DNA of 64,000 bases from Chitinophaga qingshengii (lineage in GTDB: Bacteria > Bacteroidota > Bacteroidia > Chitinophagales > Chitinophagaceae): the NCBI RefSeq assembly GCF_014529935.1, contig NZ_JACVFC010000005.1, forward strand, positions 248,001 through 312,000, written 5' to 3'. The first letter of the stretch is position 1. Each line of letters begins with the position of its first letter. Below are positions 1 to 8,855 of this stretch, one piece after another. The notes below the pieces were generated by a model. It had not been told where the DNA came from, did no database searches, and saw nothing but the letters and a program-made list of their open reading frames with translations. The position numbers were made by a program, and so were the translations under genes.

Positions 1-2924
1 CCCGCAAACGGCCGCAGGACTTCTACCAACCAGACTACAACGACAGTGGCTGGGATAATTTTAAAGTGCCCGCCAACTGGGAAGTAAACGGTTATGGCCT
101 GCCTATCTACGTTAACCACCCCTATGAGTTTACCGGCCGTGCTAAAATGGGCGCTGCCCTGAAACCACCTTACGATATTCCGGAAGATAATAACCCTGTG
201 GGTTCTTACCGTAAAAAATTTGAGCTGCCGAAAGACTGGGACGGTAAACAGGTCTTCATCCACCTGGGAGCCGTTAAATCAGCTTTCTTTATCTGGATCA
301 ACGGAGAGAAAGTAGGTTATAGTGAAGATAGTAAACTGGCGGCGGAATTCGATATTACCCGCTTTGTGAAGCCGGGTCAGAACGTAGTGGCATTACAGGT
401 ATACCGCTGGAGCGATGGCTCTTACCTCGAATGTCAGGATATGTGGCGTATCTCCGGTATCGAACGCGATGTGTACCTGTACGCTACACCCAAACTGGAC
501 ATGCGCGACTTCAAAATTGCCGCATCGCTGGATAAATCCTACACTAACGGTATCCTGGACATCAACCTGGAAGTAACCAACTACCGTATCGATAAAAAGA
601 CCAACCACAGTAAACCGGATACCTTTACCGTAGCAATGGAACTGGTAGACGCTGCCGGCAAAACAGTGCTGAAAGAAGAAAACAGCGGTCAGCGGCCGGT
701 GTTGGGCAACTACAAAACCAATGTGCAGTTTCACCGGGAAGTACCCGGCGTACAAAGCTGGTCTGCTGAGATACCTTATCTCTACACCCTCTACCTGACG
801 CTGAAAAACAAAACCGGCGAAGTACTGGAAGTAGTGCCGCAACGTATCGGCTTCCGCAGCATTGAACTGAAAGACCGTAACTTCCTCGTCAACGGTAAAC
901 GCGTGTTCCTCAAAGGGGTGAACCGCCACGAACACAACGCTACCCAGGGCCATACCCTCACCCATGAAGATATGCGCAAGGATATGGAGATGATGAAACA
1001 GCTCAACGTAAACGCGGTACGTCATTCACACTACCCGCCGGACCCTTACTGGATGGAGCTTTGCGATGAGTATGGTTTGTATGTGATCGATGAAGCCAAT
1101 ATCGAATCTCACGGCCGATACTACGATCTCGCCTATACGCTGGCTAATGATAAACAATGGCGCATGCCGCACCTGGAAAGGATACTGCGCATGTACGAAC
1201 GCGATAAAAACCACCCCAGTGTAATTACCTGGTCACTGGGTAACGAAGCGGGCAACGGTACCAACTTCTACGAGGCCTACGACTGGCTGAAAATACACGA
1301 TACCCGCCCCGTACAGTATGAGCGCGCTGAATGGGATTACAATACAGACATCATTGTACCGCAATATCCCGATCCGGACTGGCTGGTGAAATATTCCAAA
1401 CGCAATCCCGACCGGCCTATGATCATGAGTGAGTATGCGCATATCATGGGCAACAGTCTCGGTAACTTCCAGGAATACTGGACGGCGATTGAAAACCATC
1501 CTTTCCTGCAGGGAGGCTTTATCTGGGAGTGGATTGACCAGGGCATCGATACCGTGAAAAACGGCAAACGTATCCTGGCCTATGGCGGCGACTTTCCGCT
1601 GAGCGGCCCGGTGAACGAGACTTTCAGCGATAACAACTTCTGCGTAAAAGGTGTGGTAACCGCGCATCGTGGTCTCACCCCTATGGCTGTAGAAGTGAAA
1701 AAAGTATATCAGCATATTAAGAGCAGCTACAACGGCAATAATGCAGTCGTGGTACGTAACGGTTATTTCTTCCGCGACTTGTCCAACTATCAACTTAGCT
1801 GGGAACTGCTGGAAGAGGGTAAGGTGGTGGAAAAAGGTATCATCAGAGACCTGAATATTGCGCCACAACAAACGGCTACCATCAACCTGCCGGTGAAAAA
1901 TGGCGTTCGTACCGGGAAAGAATATTTCCTGAATGTACGTTACCAGTTGAAAAAGGCAGAACCTTTCCTGCCGGCCGGTTTTGAAATAGCCGACGAACAA
2001 TTTGCCTGGGGTAAAGGGCAAGCCATCGTACCCGCCACTATCAAAGGCGGACAGCTCTCCCTCCAACAGGATGCTGGTCACGCGGTGATCAAAGGCAGTG
2101 GTTTTGCGGTGAGCTTCAACCTGCAACAAGGCATGCTGGAACAATACGAACTGAAAGGAGAACGACTGCTGAAAGGCGGTCTGCAGCCCGCTTTCTGGCG
2201 CGCGCCTACCGATAACGACATCGGAGCCAACTTTAATCATTCCCTGCGTAAATGGCGCAACGCCTATGCCAGCGGTAAACTGCTGGAAGCTACCGTCAAT
2301 AAAACAGCGGATGGATATGAAGTGGTGCTGAAAAAAGAACTGGTGGATGGAGAAGCCATCATTACACAAACCATCGCGGTATATGGTGATGGCAGTCTGA
2401 AAGTAACCAACGCTTTCACCGCCGTAAAAGGGAAAAATCCGCTGATGCTGCGTATGGGTAATGATATACAACTGCAACAGCAACTTAGTCAAATCGATTT
2501 TTACGGCCGCGGTCCCTGGGAAAACTACCGGGACAGGAAAACAGCTTCCTTCATTGGTCTGTATCATCAAACCGTGGATCAGCAATACTTCCCGTATGCA
2601 AGACCACAGGAAAGCGGTAACAAATCAGATGTTCGTTGGGTAACGATGACCAATAAAAAAGGTAAAGGTCTCCGCTTTGAATACGCCGACAGTCTGTTGA
2701 ATTTCTCCGCACTGCCTTATAGCCTGGATGACCTGGACCCAGAAGCCGATAAAAAACAATATCACTCCGGTGAACTGGTAGCCCGGCCGGAAATATACAT
2801 GCACATTGACTTACAACAAACCGGTGTGCAGGGTATCGACAGCTGGGGCGCCTGGCCGCTGGAGCAGTATCGGATACCGTTCCGCAACCAGGAATATAGT
2901 TTCTGGGTGAAACCGGTTATTTGA
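1..2924 (+). CDS. GH2 beta-galactosidase, 5' end missing
   Basis: Glycoside hydrolase family 2 enzyme of the LacZ/EbgA type, expected to hydrolyse terminal beta-galactosides, probably in the periplasm. The reading frame is open from base 3 to the left edge, so the true start and any signal peptide lie outside the window; the GTG at base 66 is internal to the jelly-roll domain. In order: sugar-binding jelly-roll, immunoglobulin-like domain, TIM barrel, second Ig-like domain and the C-terminal LacZ small-chain beta-sandwich. The acid/base glutamate is in GNEAGNG (codon at 1245) and the nucleophile in SEYAHIMGNS (codon at 1431), both intact. It ends at a strong terminator. A second, clearly different GH2 gene starts at 62704. 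The substrate cannot be read from sequence; beta-glucuronidase activity is less likely given the EYAHxMGNS motif. Confidence 0.93.
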   Translation, partial: RKRPQDFYQPDYNDSGWDNFKVPANWEVNGYGLPIYVNHPYEFTGRAKMGAALKPPYDIPEDNNPVGSYRKKFELPKDWDGKQVFIHLGAVKSAFFIWINGEKVGYSEDSKLAAEFDITRFVKPGQNVVALQVYRWSDGSYLECQDMWRISGIERDVYLYATPKLDMRDFKIAASLDKSYTNGILDINLEVTNYRIDKKTNHSKPDTFTVAMELVDAAGKTVLKEENSGQRPVLGNYKTNVQFHREVPGVQSWSAEIPYLYTLYLTLKNKTGEVLEVVPQRIGFRSIELKDRNFLVNGKRVFLKGVNRHEHNATQGHTLTHEDMRKDMEMMKQLNVNAVRHSHYPPDPYWMELCDEYGLYVIDEANIESHGRYYDLAYTLANDKQWRMPHLERILRMYERDKNHPSVITWSLGNEAGNGTNFYEAYDWLKIHDTRPVQYERAEWDYNTDIIVPQYPDPDWLVKYSKRNPDRPMIMSEYAHIMGNSLGNFQEYWTAIENHPFLQGGFIWEWIDQGIDTVKNGKRILAYGGDFPLSGPVNETFSDNNFCVKGVVTAHRGLTPMAVEVKKVYQHIKSSYNGNNAVVVRNGYFFRDLSNYQLSWELLEEGKVVEKGIIRDLNIAPQQTATINLPVKNGVRTGKEYFLNVRYQLKKAEPFLPAGFEIADEQFAWGKGQAIVPATIKGGQLSLQQDAGHAVIKGSGFAVSFNLQQGMLEQYELKGERLLKGGLQPAFWRAPTDNDIGANFNHSLRKWRNAYASGKLLEATVNKTADGYEVVLKKELVDGEAIITQTIAVYGDGSLKVTNAFTAVKGKNPLMLRMGNDIQLQQQLSQIDFYGRGPWENYRDRKTASFIGLYHQTVDQQYFPYARPQESGNKSDVRWVTMTNKKGKGLRFEYADSLLNFSALPYSLDDLDPEADKKQYHSGELVARPEIYMHIDLQQTGVQGIDSWGAWPLEQYRIPFRNQEYSFWVKPVI

Positions 2925-2941
2925 TATCTGATAATATTAAT

Positions 2942-2972
2942 AAAAAGGCCAACCGAAAAGGTTGGCCTTTTT
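2942..2972. terminator. Bidirectional terminator between convergent genes
   Basis: A perfect 13-bp stem (AAAAAGGCCAACC with its complement) closes on a GAAAA loop. A-run and T-run on the two sides make it work for both strands, fitting its place between the convergent GH2 and aldo/keto reductase genes. Confidence 0.9.
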
Positions 2973-2988
2973 ATTAACATCCTGAATT

Positions 2989-3978
2989 TCACTCCGCGCT
3001 CAGCGTCCTTAATTTCGCAATATCCTCATCCGCCCTGTTACCATAAATCTGCACCACTGACAGCGCATTTTCAATTTCTGTAAACTCCTCATCCGTCAGC
3101 GTTACCGCTGCCGCGCCAGCATTTTCGTGTATTCTTTCCCGTTTGCGTGATCCCGGTATAGGCACGATGAAATCTTTTTTATGCAGCATCCAGGCTAGTG
3201 AGATCTGTGCCGGTGTGGCGTCTTTCGTTTGTGCAAACCGATGCAGGGTGTCCAGTAGTGGCTGGTTGGCTTTGATATTTTCTTTATCAAAACGGGTGAT
3301 CACCCTGCGGGCGTCGATACCTTTAAACTCCGTGTCGGCGCTGATTTTACCGGAGAGGAAACCATTAGCCAAAGGGGAGAAGGGTACAAAGCCGATCTGC
3401 AGTTCTTCACAAACCGGGATCACGTCGGTTTCGAACCTTCGTTCCATGATGGAGTATTCGCTTTGAATAGCGGTGAGTGGTGTAACGGCATGTGCGCGGC
3501 GGATCTCGTCGGCGGTGGACTGTGACTGGCCCCAGCCCAGTATTTTACCTTCCCGGATCAGTTCGCCCATGGCCCAGGCGATGTCCTCAACAGGGATGTC
3601 TTTGTTGACCCTATGCTGGTAATATAATTCTACGCGATCGGTGCGTAATCTGTTTAAGGAGTTTTCCAGTTTCTGCCGGAGATGGTGCAACAGGTTTTGG
3701 GGGGAATAATCGCCTATGTCATTTTTTTCTATCATAAATTTTGTGGCGATGACGACCTTGTTCCGTACAGATTGCAACGCTTCTCCGACAAGTGCTTCGT
3801 TGGCGCCCATGGCATATCTTTCGGCGGTATCAAAAAACGTATATCCCTGATCGTAGGCATACTGCAGCAGTTGGATAGCCTCCTGTTTGTCCGGCGTTGT
3901 GCCATATCCCATGCTGAGCCCCATACATCCGTAACCAATGGCGGATACCTCCAGGGTGTTTAATTTTCTTGTTTTCAT
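2989..3978 (-). CDS. Aldo/keto reductase
   Basis: NADPH-dependent aldo/keto reductase of the YhdN/AKR13-like group, a cytosolic TIM barrel reducing aldehydes or ketones. The 329-residue length is normal. The catalytic tetrad is complete: Asp50 and Tyr55 in DTAERY, Lys80 in ATKF, His122 in YYQHRVN. The C-terminal cofactor signature (IVPIPGSRKRERIHEN) is present. The gene lies 88 bp downstream of an AraC-family regulator on the same strand, a common pairing in which the regulator controls the reductase. The natural substrate is not evident. Confidence 0.93.
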   Translation of the reverse strand: MKTRKLNTLEVSAIGYGCMGLSMGYGTTPDKQEAIQLLQYAYDQGYTFFDTAERYAMGANEALVGEALQSVRNKVVIATKFMIEKNDIGDYSPQNLLHHLRQKLENSLNRLRTDRVELYYQHRVNKDIPVEDIAWAMGELIREGKILGWGQSQSTADEIRRAHAVTPLTAIQSEYSIMERRFETDVIPVCEELQIGFVPFSPLANGFLSGKISADTEFKGIDARRVITRFDKENIKANQPLLDTLHRFAQTKDATPAQISLAWMLHKKDFIVPIPGSRKRERIHENAGAAAVTLTDEEFTEIENALSVVQIYGNRADEDIAKLRTLSAE

Positions 3979-4066
3979 GCTTATCCGGTTTTATTAAATG
4001 AGATAAGCAAAGGTCATCTACAGGAGGAGGGAGGAAAAGCAAGATGCAAACAATCTATTTCGAAAT

Positions 4067-4969
4067 TCAAACATTCCTGAATTTGGCAGGGGAGGTGCCG
4101 GTGTGTTTTTTGAAGAAGGCGTTAAAGTGGGCGGGTTCCAAAAAGCCTAGTGCGTAAGCGATTTCGGCGACGGTCCAGTGACTTTGTTTGAGCAGGGTAC
4201 GGGCTTCCAGCAGGCAGCGCTCCGCAATAATCTGCGAGGTGGTTTGACCGGTAGCGGCTTTTAAAGCCCGGTTCAGATGATTGACATGGATGTTCATGTG
4301 CCGGGCGAAGTCTGCCGCAGAGCGGAGGGTGACTTGCTGGGCCACGTCGTCAATGCTGTAGTGACGCTCCAGCAGCGTGGTAAAAAGGGTGGTAATCCGT
4401 TCCGCTGCGTTGCGTTTGGGGGGTACCTGCACGGCGGCGGTAAGTTGTGTTTTTAACGCAAAATGAATCAGTTCCAGGACGAGGTTACGCAGTACATCAT
4501 ATTTATAAACGTAGGAAGAGGCTTTTTCTTCCAGCATACGCCGGAAAATGTGGGTCACCTGGGTTACCTGTTCGCTGGTGAGCTCAAAGGCATGTGTACC
4601 GCCTGGTTGATATACCGGGTATTCCTGAAGCTGACCGTAGCGATGGAAAAAATGTTGGTTGAAGACAAGGCAGAAACTGTTGTTAACGGCTGAAAGGTCT
4701 GCGCTGTAGGGTATTTGCGGGTTAAGGAAGATGAGCGCCTGTTGTTGTACCTGTACCGTTTTGTCGGCAAAGTGCAATTCACTTTTACCGTGGGAGAGGA
4801 TGATTTTATAGAAATCACGGCGTCTGTAGGCGGCAGGATCGGGCAGGTGCCGGTCAATGGTATAATCTGTTTTGAAAATGTTAAAATGCCCGGCGCCGGG
4901 GCGCAGGCTTTCAGGCGTCCGGCCGATTCTTTCCCGGTAAAAATGCTCCAGTGTTTCTATTATAGCCAT
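4067..4969 (-). CDS. AraC-family transcriptional regulator
   Basis: A 300-residue one-component regulator. The N-terminal half (about residues 25-150) looks like a cupin-type sensing domain (HFADKTVQVQQQALIFLNPQ region). The last 100 residues are a double helix-turn-helix AraC domain; the second recognition unit is seen in WTVAEIAYALGFLEPAHFNAFFKKHTG without a break in the family pattern (given here only as the motif core IAYALGF...FNAFFKKHTG). It reads toward the aldo/keto reductase and most likely regulates it in response to a small molecule. Its start faces the DNA polymerase IV gene, so both are served by the intergenic region of about 95 bp. Confidence 0.92.
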   Translation of the reverse strand: MAIIETLEHFYRERIGRTPESLRPGAGHFNIFKTDYTIDRHLPDPAAYRRRDFYKIILSHGKSELHFADKTVQVQQQALIFLNPQIPYSADLSAVNNSFCLVFNQHFFHRYGQLQEYPVYQPGGTHAFELTSEQVTQVTHIFRRMLEEKASSYVYKYDVLRNLVLELIHFALKTQLTAAVQVPPKRNAAERITTLFTTLLERHYSIDDVAQQVTLRSAADFARHMNIHVNHLNRALKAATGQTTSQIIAERCLLEARTLLKQSHWTVAEIAYALGFLEPAHFNAFFKKHTGTSPAKFRNV

Positions 4970-5004
4970 GGTATGAAATTACGACTTTCAAACCATTTGG
5001 CAGG

Positions 5005-5034
5005 TTTGGTAAACCGTTTCAGCAGTCACTTTTG
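5005..5034 (+). promoter_or_regulatory. Bacteroidota-type promoter for DNA polymerase IV
   Basis: TTTG at 5005-5008, an 18-bp spacer, then CACTTTTG at 5027-5034, which matches the -7 consensus TAnnTTTG at seven of eight positions. Predicted transcription would begin near 5041, just ahead of the coding region. Confidence 0.5.
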
Positions 5035-5065
5035 TATTATCTTTACAATGCCGGCAGGGGGACCC

Positions 5066-6178
5066 ATGGAACAGACTGAAAACAACATACCGCGTAAAAT
5101 TATTCACATCGATATGGACGCCTTTTATGCGTCGGTAGAGCAGCGTGACAATCCGCAATACCGTGGCAAAGCCATTGCGGTGGGCGGATCGCCGGAGGGT
5201 AGAGGCGTGGTGGCGACGGCCAGTTATGAAGCGCGGAAATACGGCATCCGTTCGGCCATGTCTTCCAGGCGGGCCTTGCAGTTATACCCCGATATTATTT
5301 TTGTGCGGCCCCGTTTTGATGCCTACAAAGAAGTTTCCCGAAAGATCCGCGAGATTTTTGCACGCTATACCGATCTGATTGAACCGCTGTCCCTCGATGA
5401 AGCCTATCTGGATGTAACGGAAGATAAGTTGCATATTGGTTCCGCTATTGAGATTGCCAAACAAATCAAGCTCGCCATCCGGGAGGAGTTGCAGTTGACT
5501 GCTTCGGCGGGTGTTTCCATCAACAAGTTTGTGGCGAAGATTGCTTCCGACCTGAATAAGCCGGATGGCTTTACGTTTATCGGGCCTTCCGCCATTGAAG
5601 CGTTTATGGAGCAGCTGCCGGTAGAAAAGTTTCATGGCGTAGGCAAGGTAACAGCCGATAAAATGAAGCGGATGGGGCTTTTTACGGGTGGTGATCTGAA
5701 GAAGTTATCCGAGCAGGAGCTGAAACAATATTTCGGTAAGGTGGGTGCTTTTTATTACCAGATTGTGCGGGGAATAGACAACCGGGCGGTGCAGCCACAC
5801 CGCGAAACCAAATCTTTGGGCGCAGAAGATACCTTTCCCTACGACCTGACGGTAGTGGAAGAGATGCATGCGGAGCTGGAAAAAATTGCACGCACTGTGT
5901 ATGACAGGCTGGAGCGCTACAGTCTGAAAGGGCGTACCATCACGCTAAAAATCAAGTACAGTGATTTTAAGCAGATCACCCGTAACCAGTCTTTTCCTTA
6001 TCCCGTAGGAGACCTGGACACAATACTGCATACGGCCAAACAATTGTTGGCAGCTACAGGGCCGGAAGATAAGCAGATACGTTTGTTGGGTATAACGTTG
6101 TCTAATTTCGGAGAAGCGGGTCCTGTTTCGGATAAGCCTGTTAATCCACAGTTATCACTTTTCGATTTTGAGGGATGA
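5066..6178 (+). CDS. dinB: DNA polymerase IV (Y-family translesion polymerase)
   Basis: Error-prone Y-family DNA polymerase that copies past damaged bases. With this start it has 370 residues, near the usual 350-400. Catalytic acidic residues are visible: Asp16 and Asp18 in HIDMDAF and the Asp111-Glu112 pair in SLDEAYLD. Palm, fingers and thumb (with the GVGKVTADKMKRMG helix-hairpin-helix) are followed by the little-finger domain. The frame is open for a further 350 bp upstream, antisense to the AraC gene, but that part is not conserved. I chose the ATG at 5066 because a GGGG-rich ribosome site precedes it; ATG 5048 is the alternative. The C-terminal QLSLFDF is a beta-clamp-binding-like motif, fitting the family. 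Confidence 0.95.
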   Translation: MEQTENNIPRKIIHIDMDAFYASVEQRDNPQYRGKAIAVGGSPEGRGVVATASYEARKYGIRSAMSSRRALQLYPDIIFVRPRFDAYKEVSRKIREIFARYTDLIEPLSLDEAYLDVTEDKLHIGSAIEIAKQIKLAIREELQLTASAGVSINKFVAKIASDLNKPDGFTFIGPSAIEAFMEQLPVEKFHGVGKVTADKMKRMGLFTGGDLKKLSEQELKQYFGKVGAFYYQIVRGIDNRAVQPHRETKSLGAEDTFPYDLTVVEEMHAELEKIARTVYDRLERYSLKGRTITLKIKYSDFKQITRNQSFPYPVGDLDTILHTAKQLLAATGPEDKQIRLLGITLSNFGEAGPVSDKPVNPQLSLFDFEG

Positions 6179-6201
6179 TCTTGTCCTGTTGAACTTTCGG
6201 C

Positions 6202-6597
6202 TTATGATTGCCAATAGCCGGGTAAGTCAATCTCTGACGCTACTTCTACTGCACGTGACTGAATCATTTTTTTCATGTCTGCGTGTAATTCCTGGTGTTC
6301 TTCCCAAAAAGGTGCAGGGACATCCAGCACATTCTTTAACAGATCGCCCGGGTACAGGTCTGCTTCAACGAACAAGTCATCTTTCAGTTTTTCAATGGCC
6401 AGGGGTACCAGATAGTTTGGGTTAAAGGATTGCCCTATCAATACCCTAAGATCGCTGGCTGTTAACTTGATGACGGGTACTTTGCTGAGAGCGATGCACC
6501 TTTTCGTTAATACGGAATCATTATCTGTAGCGGGTTCCCAACGTTTGTTTTCTAATTGCTCCAGAGATTTGTATCTCCAGACGTCTTTCCTGTTCAT
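6202..6597 (-). CDS. CdiI-like contact-dependent growth inhibition immunity protein
   Basis: Small cytosolic protein of 131 residues. The run LRVLIGQSFNPNYLVPLA followed by EADLYPGDLLKNVL matches, from memory, the CdiI_2-type immunity family linked to contact-dependent growth inhibition and polymorphic toxin systems. No CdiA, Rhs or other toxin gene lies nearby, so it would be an orphan immunity protein that protects against a neighbour's toxin, or a domesticated relative. It is convergent with the polymerase IV gene and divergent from the GlxA-type regulator, with only 45 bp between the two starts. The family name is my recognition only; treat toxin neutralisation as a hypothesis. Confidence 0.65.
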   Translation of the reverse strand: MNRKDVWRYKSLEQLENKRWEPATDNDSVLTKRCIALSKVPVIKLTASDLRVLIGQSFNPNYLVPLAIEKLKDDLFVEADLYPGDLLKNVLDVPAPFWEEHQELHADMKKMIQSRAVEVASEIDLPGYWQS

Positions 6598-6642
6598 ATT
6601 ACCTTTCGTAACTTTTTGTCAATAATATACTAATTTCGGCAG

Positions 6643-7575
6643 ATGATACCCAATCGCGTTATATTTTTTCTTTTTGATGGGGTACACCTGTTGGATCTGG
6701 CAGGTGCAGTGACAGTATTCGTAGAAGCCGTTTGCTGCGGCCAATCCTATGAACTGCGTTATGTTTCGCCGTATCCGCATCCCGGTAGTTCGTCCGGGCT
6801 CGGATTTGCATCGGTAGATCCGGTTTCTTCCCTAACCGTAACAAAAGAAGATATCCTGATCATTGCCGGGATGGATCTAACGCGCTGGAACCGGGCGGAT
6901 GATGCCTTATGGATTCCCTGGTTACAGGCTGCTGCTGCCAGCGGCGCCACGATTTGCTCTGTTTGTACTGCGGCCTTCGCATTAGCCGCTGCCGGGTTGC
7001 TCGACGGTCAACAGTGCACGACGCACTGGGCGCAAACCACTTCTCTGCAACAGCAATTTCCGCGCCTGAAAGTGGTGGAAAACCGATTGTTTGTAAAAAG
7101 CGGCCGGATCTATACCAGCGCCGGTATCGCTACCGGTATCGACATGGCCCTGTCTCTCATAGAGGAACGGCATGGTATCGCGTTCGCCAGCCTCCTGGCC
7201 AAGGTACTGGTAGTACCCATGCGCCGCGATGGTTCCTCCCCGCAAGATAGCATCTTTCTGCAAAACAGACAGCATATAAATCACCAGGTTCATGCCGTAC
7301 AGGATTATATCGCGGCTCACCTGCATCAAAAACTCACTATCGGTGAACTGGCAGACCAGGTATTTATCAGTCCGCGTAACCTCACCCGTCTCTTTAAATC
7401 CGCTACCGGCGCCACTATTGGCGATTATATCCAGAAGCTGCGCAAGGAAAAGGCCCTGCTGCTGCTCAAATCCGGCCATAAAGCTGCCTGGGTAGCCAAA
7501 GAATGTGGTTTTAAAAGTCACCATCAACTTCGCCGCCTCATCCACCCCAAACAAGCGAAGCCGGAAATGGCCTGA
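6643..7575 (+). CDS. GlxA-family transcriptional regulator (DJ-1/PfpI fused to AraC HTH)
   Basis: Transcription factor of 310 residues joining an N-terminal DJ-1/PfpI-like domain (about 1-190) to a C-terminal AraC double helix-turn-helix (about 215-305). The nucleophile-elbow cysteine is retained (Cys108 in SVCTAAFALAAAG), although in this family the domain usually senses ligands rather than catalyses. The DNA-binding part shows LTIGELADQVFISPRNLTRL and a shortened second motif. It is followed 67 bp later by an exported DJ-1 protein on the same strand with a related domain, suggesting regulator and effector act on a similar compound (inference). Confidence 0.92.
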   Translation: MIPNRVIFFLFDGVHLLDLAGAVTVFVEAVCCGQSYELRYVSPYPHPGSSSGLGFASVDPVSSLTVTKEDILIIAGMDLTRWNRADDALWIPWLQAAAASGATICSVCTAAFALAAAGLLDGQQCTTHWAQTTSLQQQFPRLKVVENRLFVKSGRIYTSAGIATGIDMALSLIEERHGIAFASLLAKVLVVPMRRDGSSPQDSIFLQNRQHINHQVHAVQDYIAAHLHQKLTIGELADQVFISPRNLTRLFKSATGATIGDYIQKLRKEKALLLLKSGHKAAWVAKECGFKSHHQLRRLIHPKQAKPEMA

Positions 7576-7615
7576 TTTGTCCCCCGCTTGTCCCGATCTG
7601 CTATGCTCCAGCCCC

Positions 7616-7623
7616 TAGCTTTG
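7616..7623 (+). promoter_or_regulatory. -7 element upstream of the exported DJ-1 gene
   Basis: TAGCTTTG is a perfect TAnnTTTG match 20 bp ahead of the ATG. No clean -33 TTTG sits at the right distance, so the DJ-1 gene may have its own weak promoter besides readthrough from the regulator gene. Confidence 0.4.
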
Positions 7624-7642
7624 CGGTATAAACTTTTAATGT

Positions 7643-8398
7643 ATGAAACAGCTGCTGCTGATGCTCTTGCTGGCACCCTGCCTGCTTTTTGCCCAGGGCC
7701 AGGCCAACTATGTATGTCCGCCCTGCGGTCCCTGTGATACCCTCGTTTTCCATCAACCCGGCAAATGCCCGCATTGTGGTATGAAGCTGATAAAAAAAGA
7801 CAAGCTCGAAAAGCGTATGAAAATCTGTTTCCTCCTGTATGAAGGCATTGAAATCCTCGATTTCGCCGGTCCCCTGGAAGTATTCACGGATGCCGGTTTT
7901 GACGTGTTTACGGTCGCTAAGTCCAACAAACCCCTGGTGGCCCAGGGCGTGCTGAAAGTGGTTCCCGACTATAGCCTCGCCGACGCGCCACCCGCCGATA
8001 TCCTCGCGGTTTTTGGCGGTAACGCCGGCCCTACGGCACAAGATCCGGAAGTGATGGCCTGGATCAAATCCCGCGACAAAAACACAGAACGCTATTTCTC
8101 CGTTTGTACCGGCGCTTTTATCCTCGGTAATGCCGGACTGCTGGAAAATCAGACGGTCACCACCTACCACGACCAGATAGAAACGCTGCGCAAACACCTG
8201 CCTAACGCTAAAGTGCTGGAGAATGTCCGCTACGTGGATAATGGCCGTATCATCACTACTGCAGGTATTTCCGCAGGGATAGACGGCGCACTGCACCTGG
8301 TAGCCAAACTGAAAGGAGAGGAGGAAGCCCTCCGCGTGGCCCGCGTGATGGAATATGATAAGTATGTACCCAATCAGGGACTGGTGATCAAAAAATAA
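7643..8398 (+). CDS. Exported DJ-1/PfpI protein with N-terminal metal-binding-like cysteine domain
   Basis: 251 residues. A signal peptide (LLLMLLLAPCLLFAQ) is followed by a cysteine-rich stretch (YVCPPCGPCD, then GKCPHCGMKL), which resembles the short heavy-metal-binding domain of copper-handling proteins. A DJ-1/PfpI domain starts near residue 59 with MKICFLLYEGIEILDFAG. The nucleophile cysteine is Cys155 in SVCTGAF and the usual glutamate is in GPLEVF. Family members include isonitrile hydratases, glyoxalase-like enzymes and regulators; exported forms are unusual. An internal ATG at the DJ-1 boundary could give a cytosolic protein, but the preceding sequence is coherent in the same frame, so a fusion is preferred. 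Confidence 0.85.
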   Translation: MKQLLLMLLLAPCLLFAQGQANYVCPPCGPCDTLVFHQPGKCPHCGMKLIKKDKLEKRMKICFLLYEGIEILDFAGPLEVFTDAGFDVFTVAKSNKPLVAQGVLKVVPDYSLADAPPADILAVFGGNAGPTAQDPEVMAWIKSRDKNTERYFSVCTGAFILGNAGLLENQTVTTYHDQIETLRKHLPNAKVLENVRYVDNGRIITTAGISAGIDGALHLVAKLKGEEEALRVARVMEYDKYVPNQGLVIKK

Positions 8399-8400
8399 TT

Positions 8401-8477
8401 TACGGATTTATGGATTTACGAATTTAAAAGATGCCTGGTTGCATTTTTTAAATTCGTAAATCCATAAATCGTAAATA
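8401..8477. repeat. Long AT-rich hairpin between convergent genes
   Basis: Arms at 8401-8431 and 8448-8477 pair at 30 of 31 positions with one bulged base around a 16-nt loop. The left arm is built from repeated GATTTA-like words (TTTACGGATTTATGGATTTA). It fills the space between the DJ-1 gene and the convergent membrane-protein gene and probably terminates both transcripts. Two similar elements occur at 12134 and 21611. Confidence 0.85.
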
Positions 8478-8780
8478 TTACCGGTATTTTGGTAACACCA
8501 TTGTCTTCACAATGGTATGCGCTATCAGCGACAACACCAGTGCCAATACAATCAACAAAGATGACTTCATCGGTGTATCAAATACATCGATTACGCCGGA
8601 CACAGATTTGCCTGCAAACAACAAGGTGATAACACAGGCCAGCACGCCGGTGATCCACAAGGTGATGTGTGACCACAGGTATTTGGTTTTCTGAAAACCG
8701 TTTTTGCCGAAAGAAGTGAAAAGCAGTCCTACATGTGCTACAAAAAAAGCAGCTGCCAGGATAGTCAACGAAGTAAGCAT
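8478..8780 (-). CDS. Small integral membrane protein of unknown function
   Basis: 100 residues with three predicted membrane helices: LTILAAAFFVAHVGLLF, then ITLWITGVLACVITLLF, then SLLIVLALVLSLIAHTIV. No family was recognised. I placed the start at the ATG at 8780 (MLTSLTIL) rather than at a TTG 51 bases upstream, because a Bacteroidota-type promoter overlaps the upstream codons. It follows the ankyrin-protein gene on the same strand but seems to have its own promoter. Function is not inferable. Confidence 0.75.
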   Translation of the reverse strand: MLTSLTILAAAFFVAHVGLLFTSFGKNGFQKTKYLWSHITLWITGVLACVITLLFAGKSVSGVIDVFDTPMKSSLLIVLALVLSLIAHTIVKTMVLPKYR

Positions 8781-8818
8781 TTGTTGGTCTTTTAGGATTT
8801 TGGGAAAATGGTCAATCC

Positions 8819-8851
8819 CAACAATATACAATTTTATTGGAATATACCAAA
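8819..8851 (-). promoter_or_regulatory. Probable promoter of the small membrane-protein gene
   Basis: Read on the minus strand: TTTG (8851-8848), a 21-bp spacer, then TATTGTTG (8826-8819), seven of eight matches to TAnnTTTG. It lies about 40 bp ahead of the chosen ATG and supports that start. Confidence 0.4.
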
Positions 8852-8855
8852 TTCT

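Noticed and set aside
1233..2585. A 450-codon open frame on the minus strand
   Set aside because: It is antisense to the beta-galactosidase gene, whose protein has intact family motifs throughout; the minus-strand translation has no recognisable domain.
4715..5065. Upstream extension of the DNA polymerase IV frame
   Set aside because: It is antisense to the AraC regulator and not part of the polymerase family; a promoter-like TTTG/CACTTTTG pair lies inside it.
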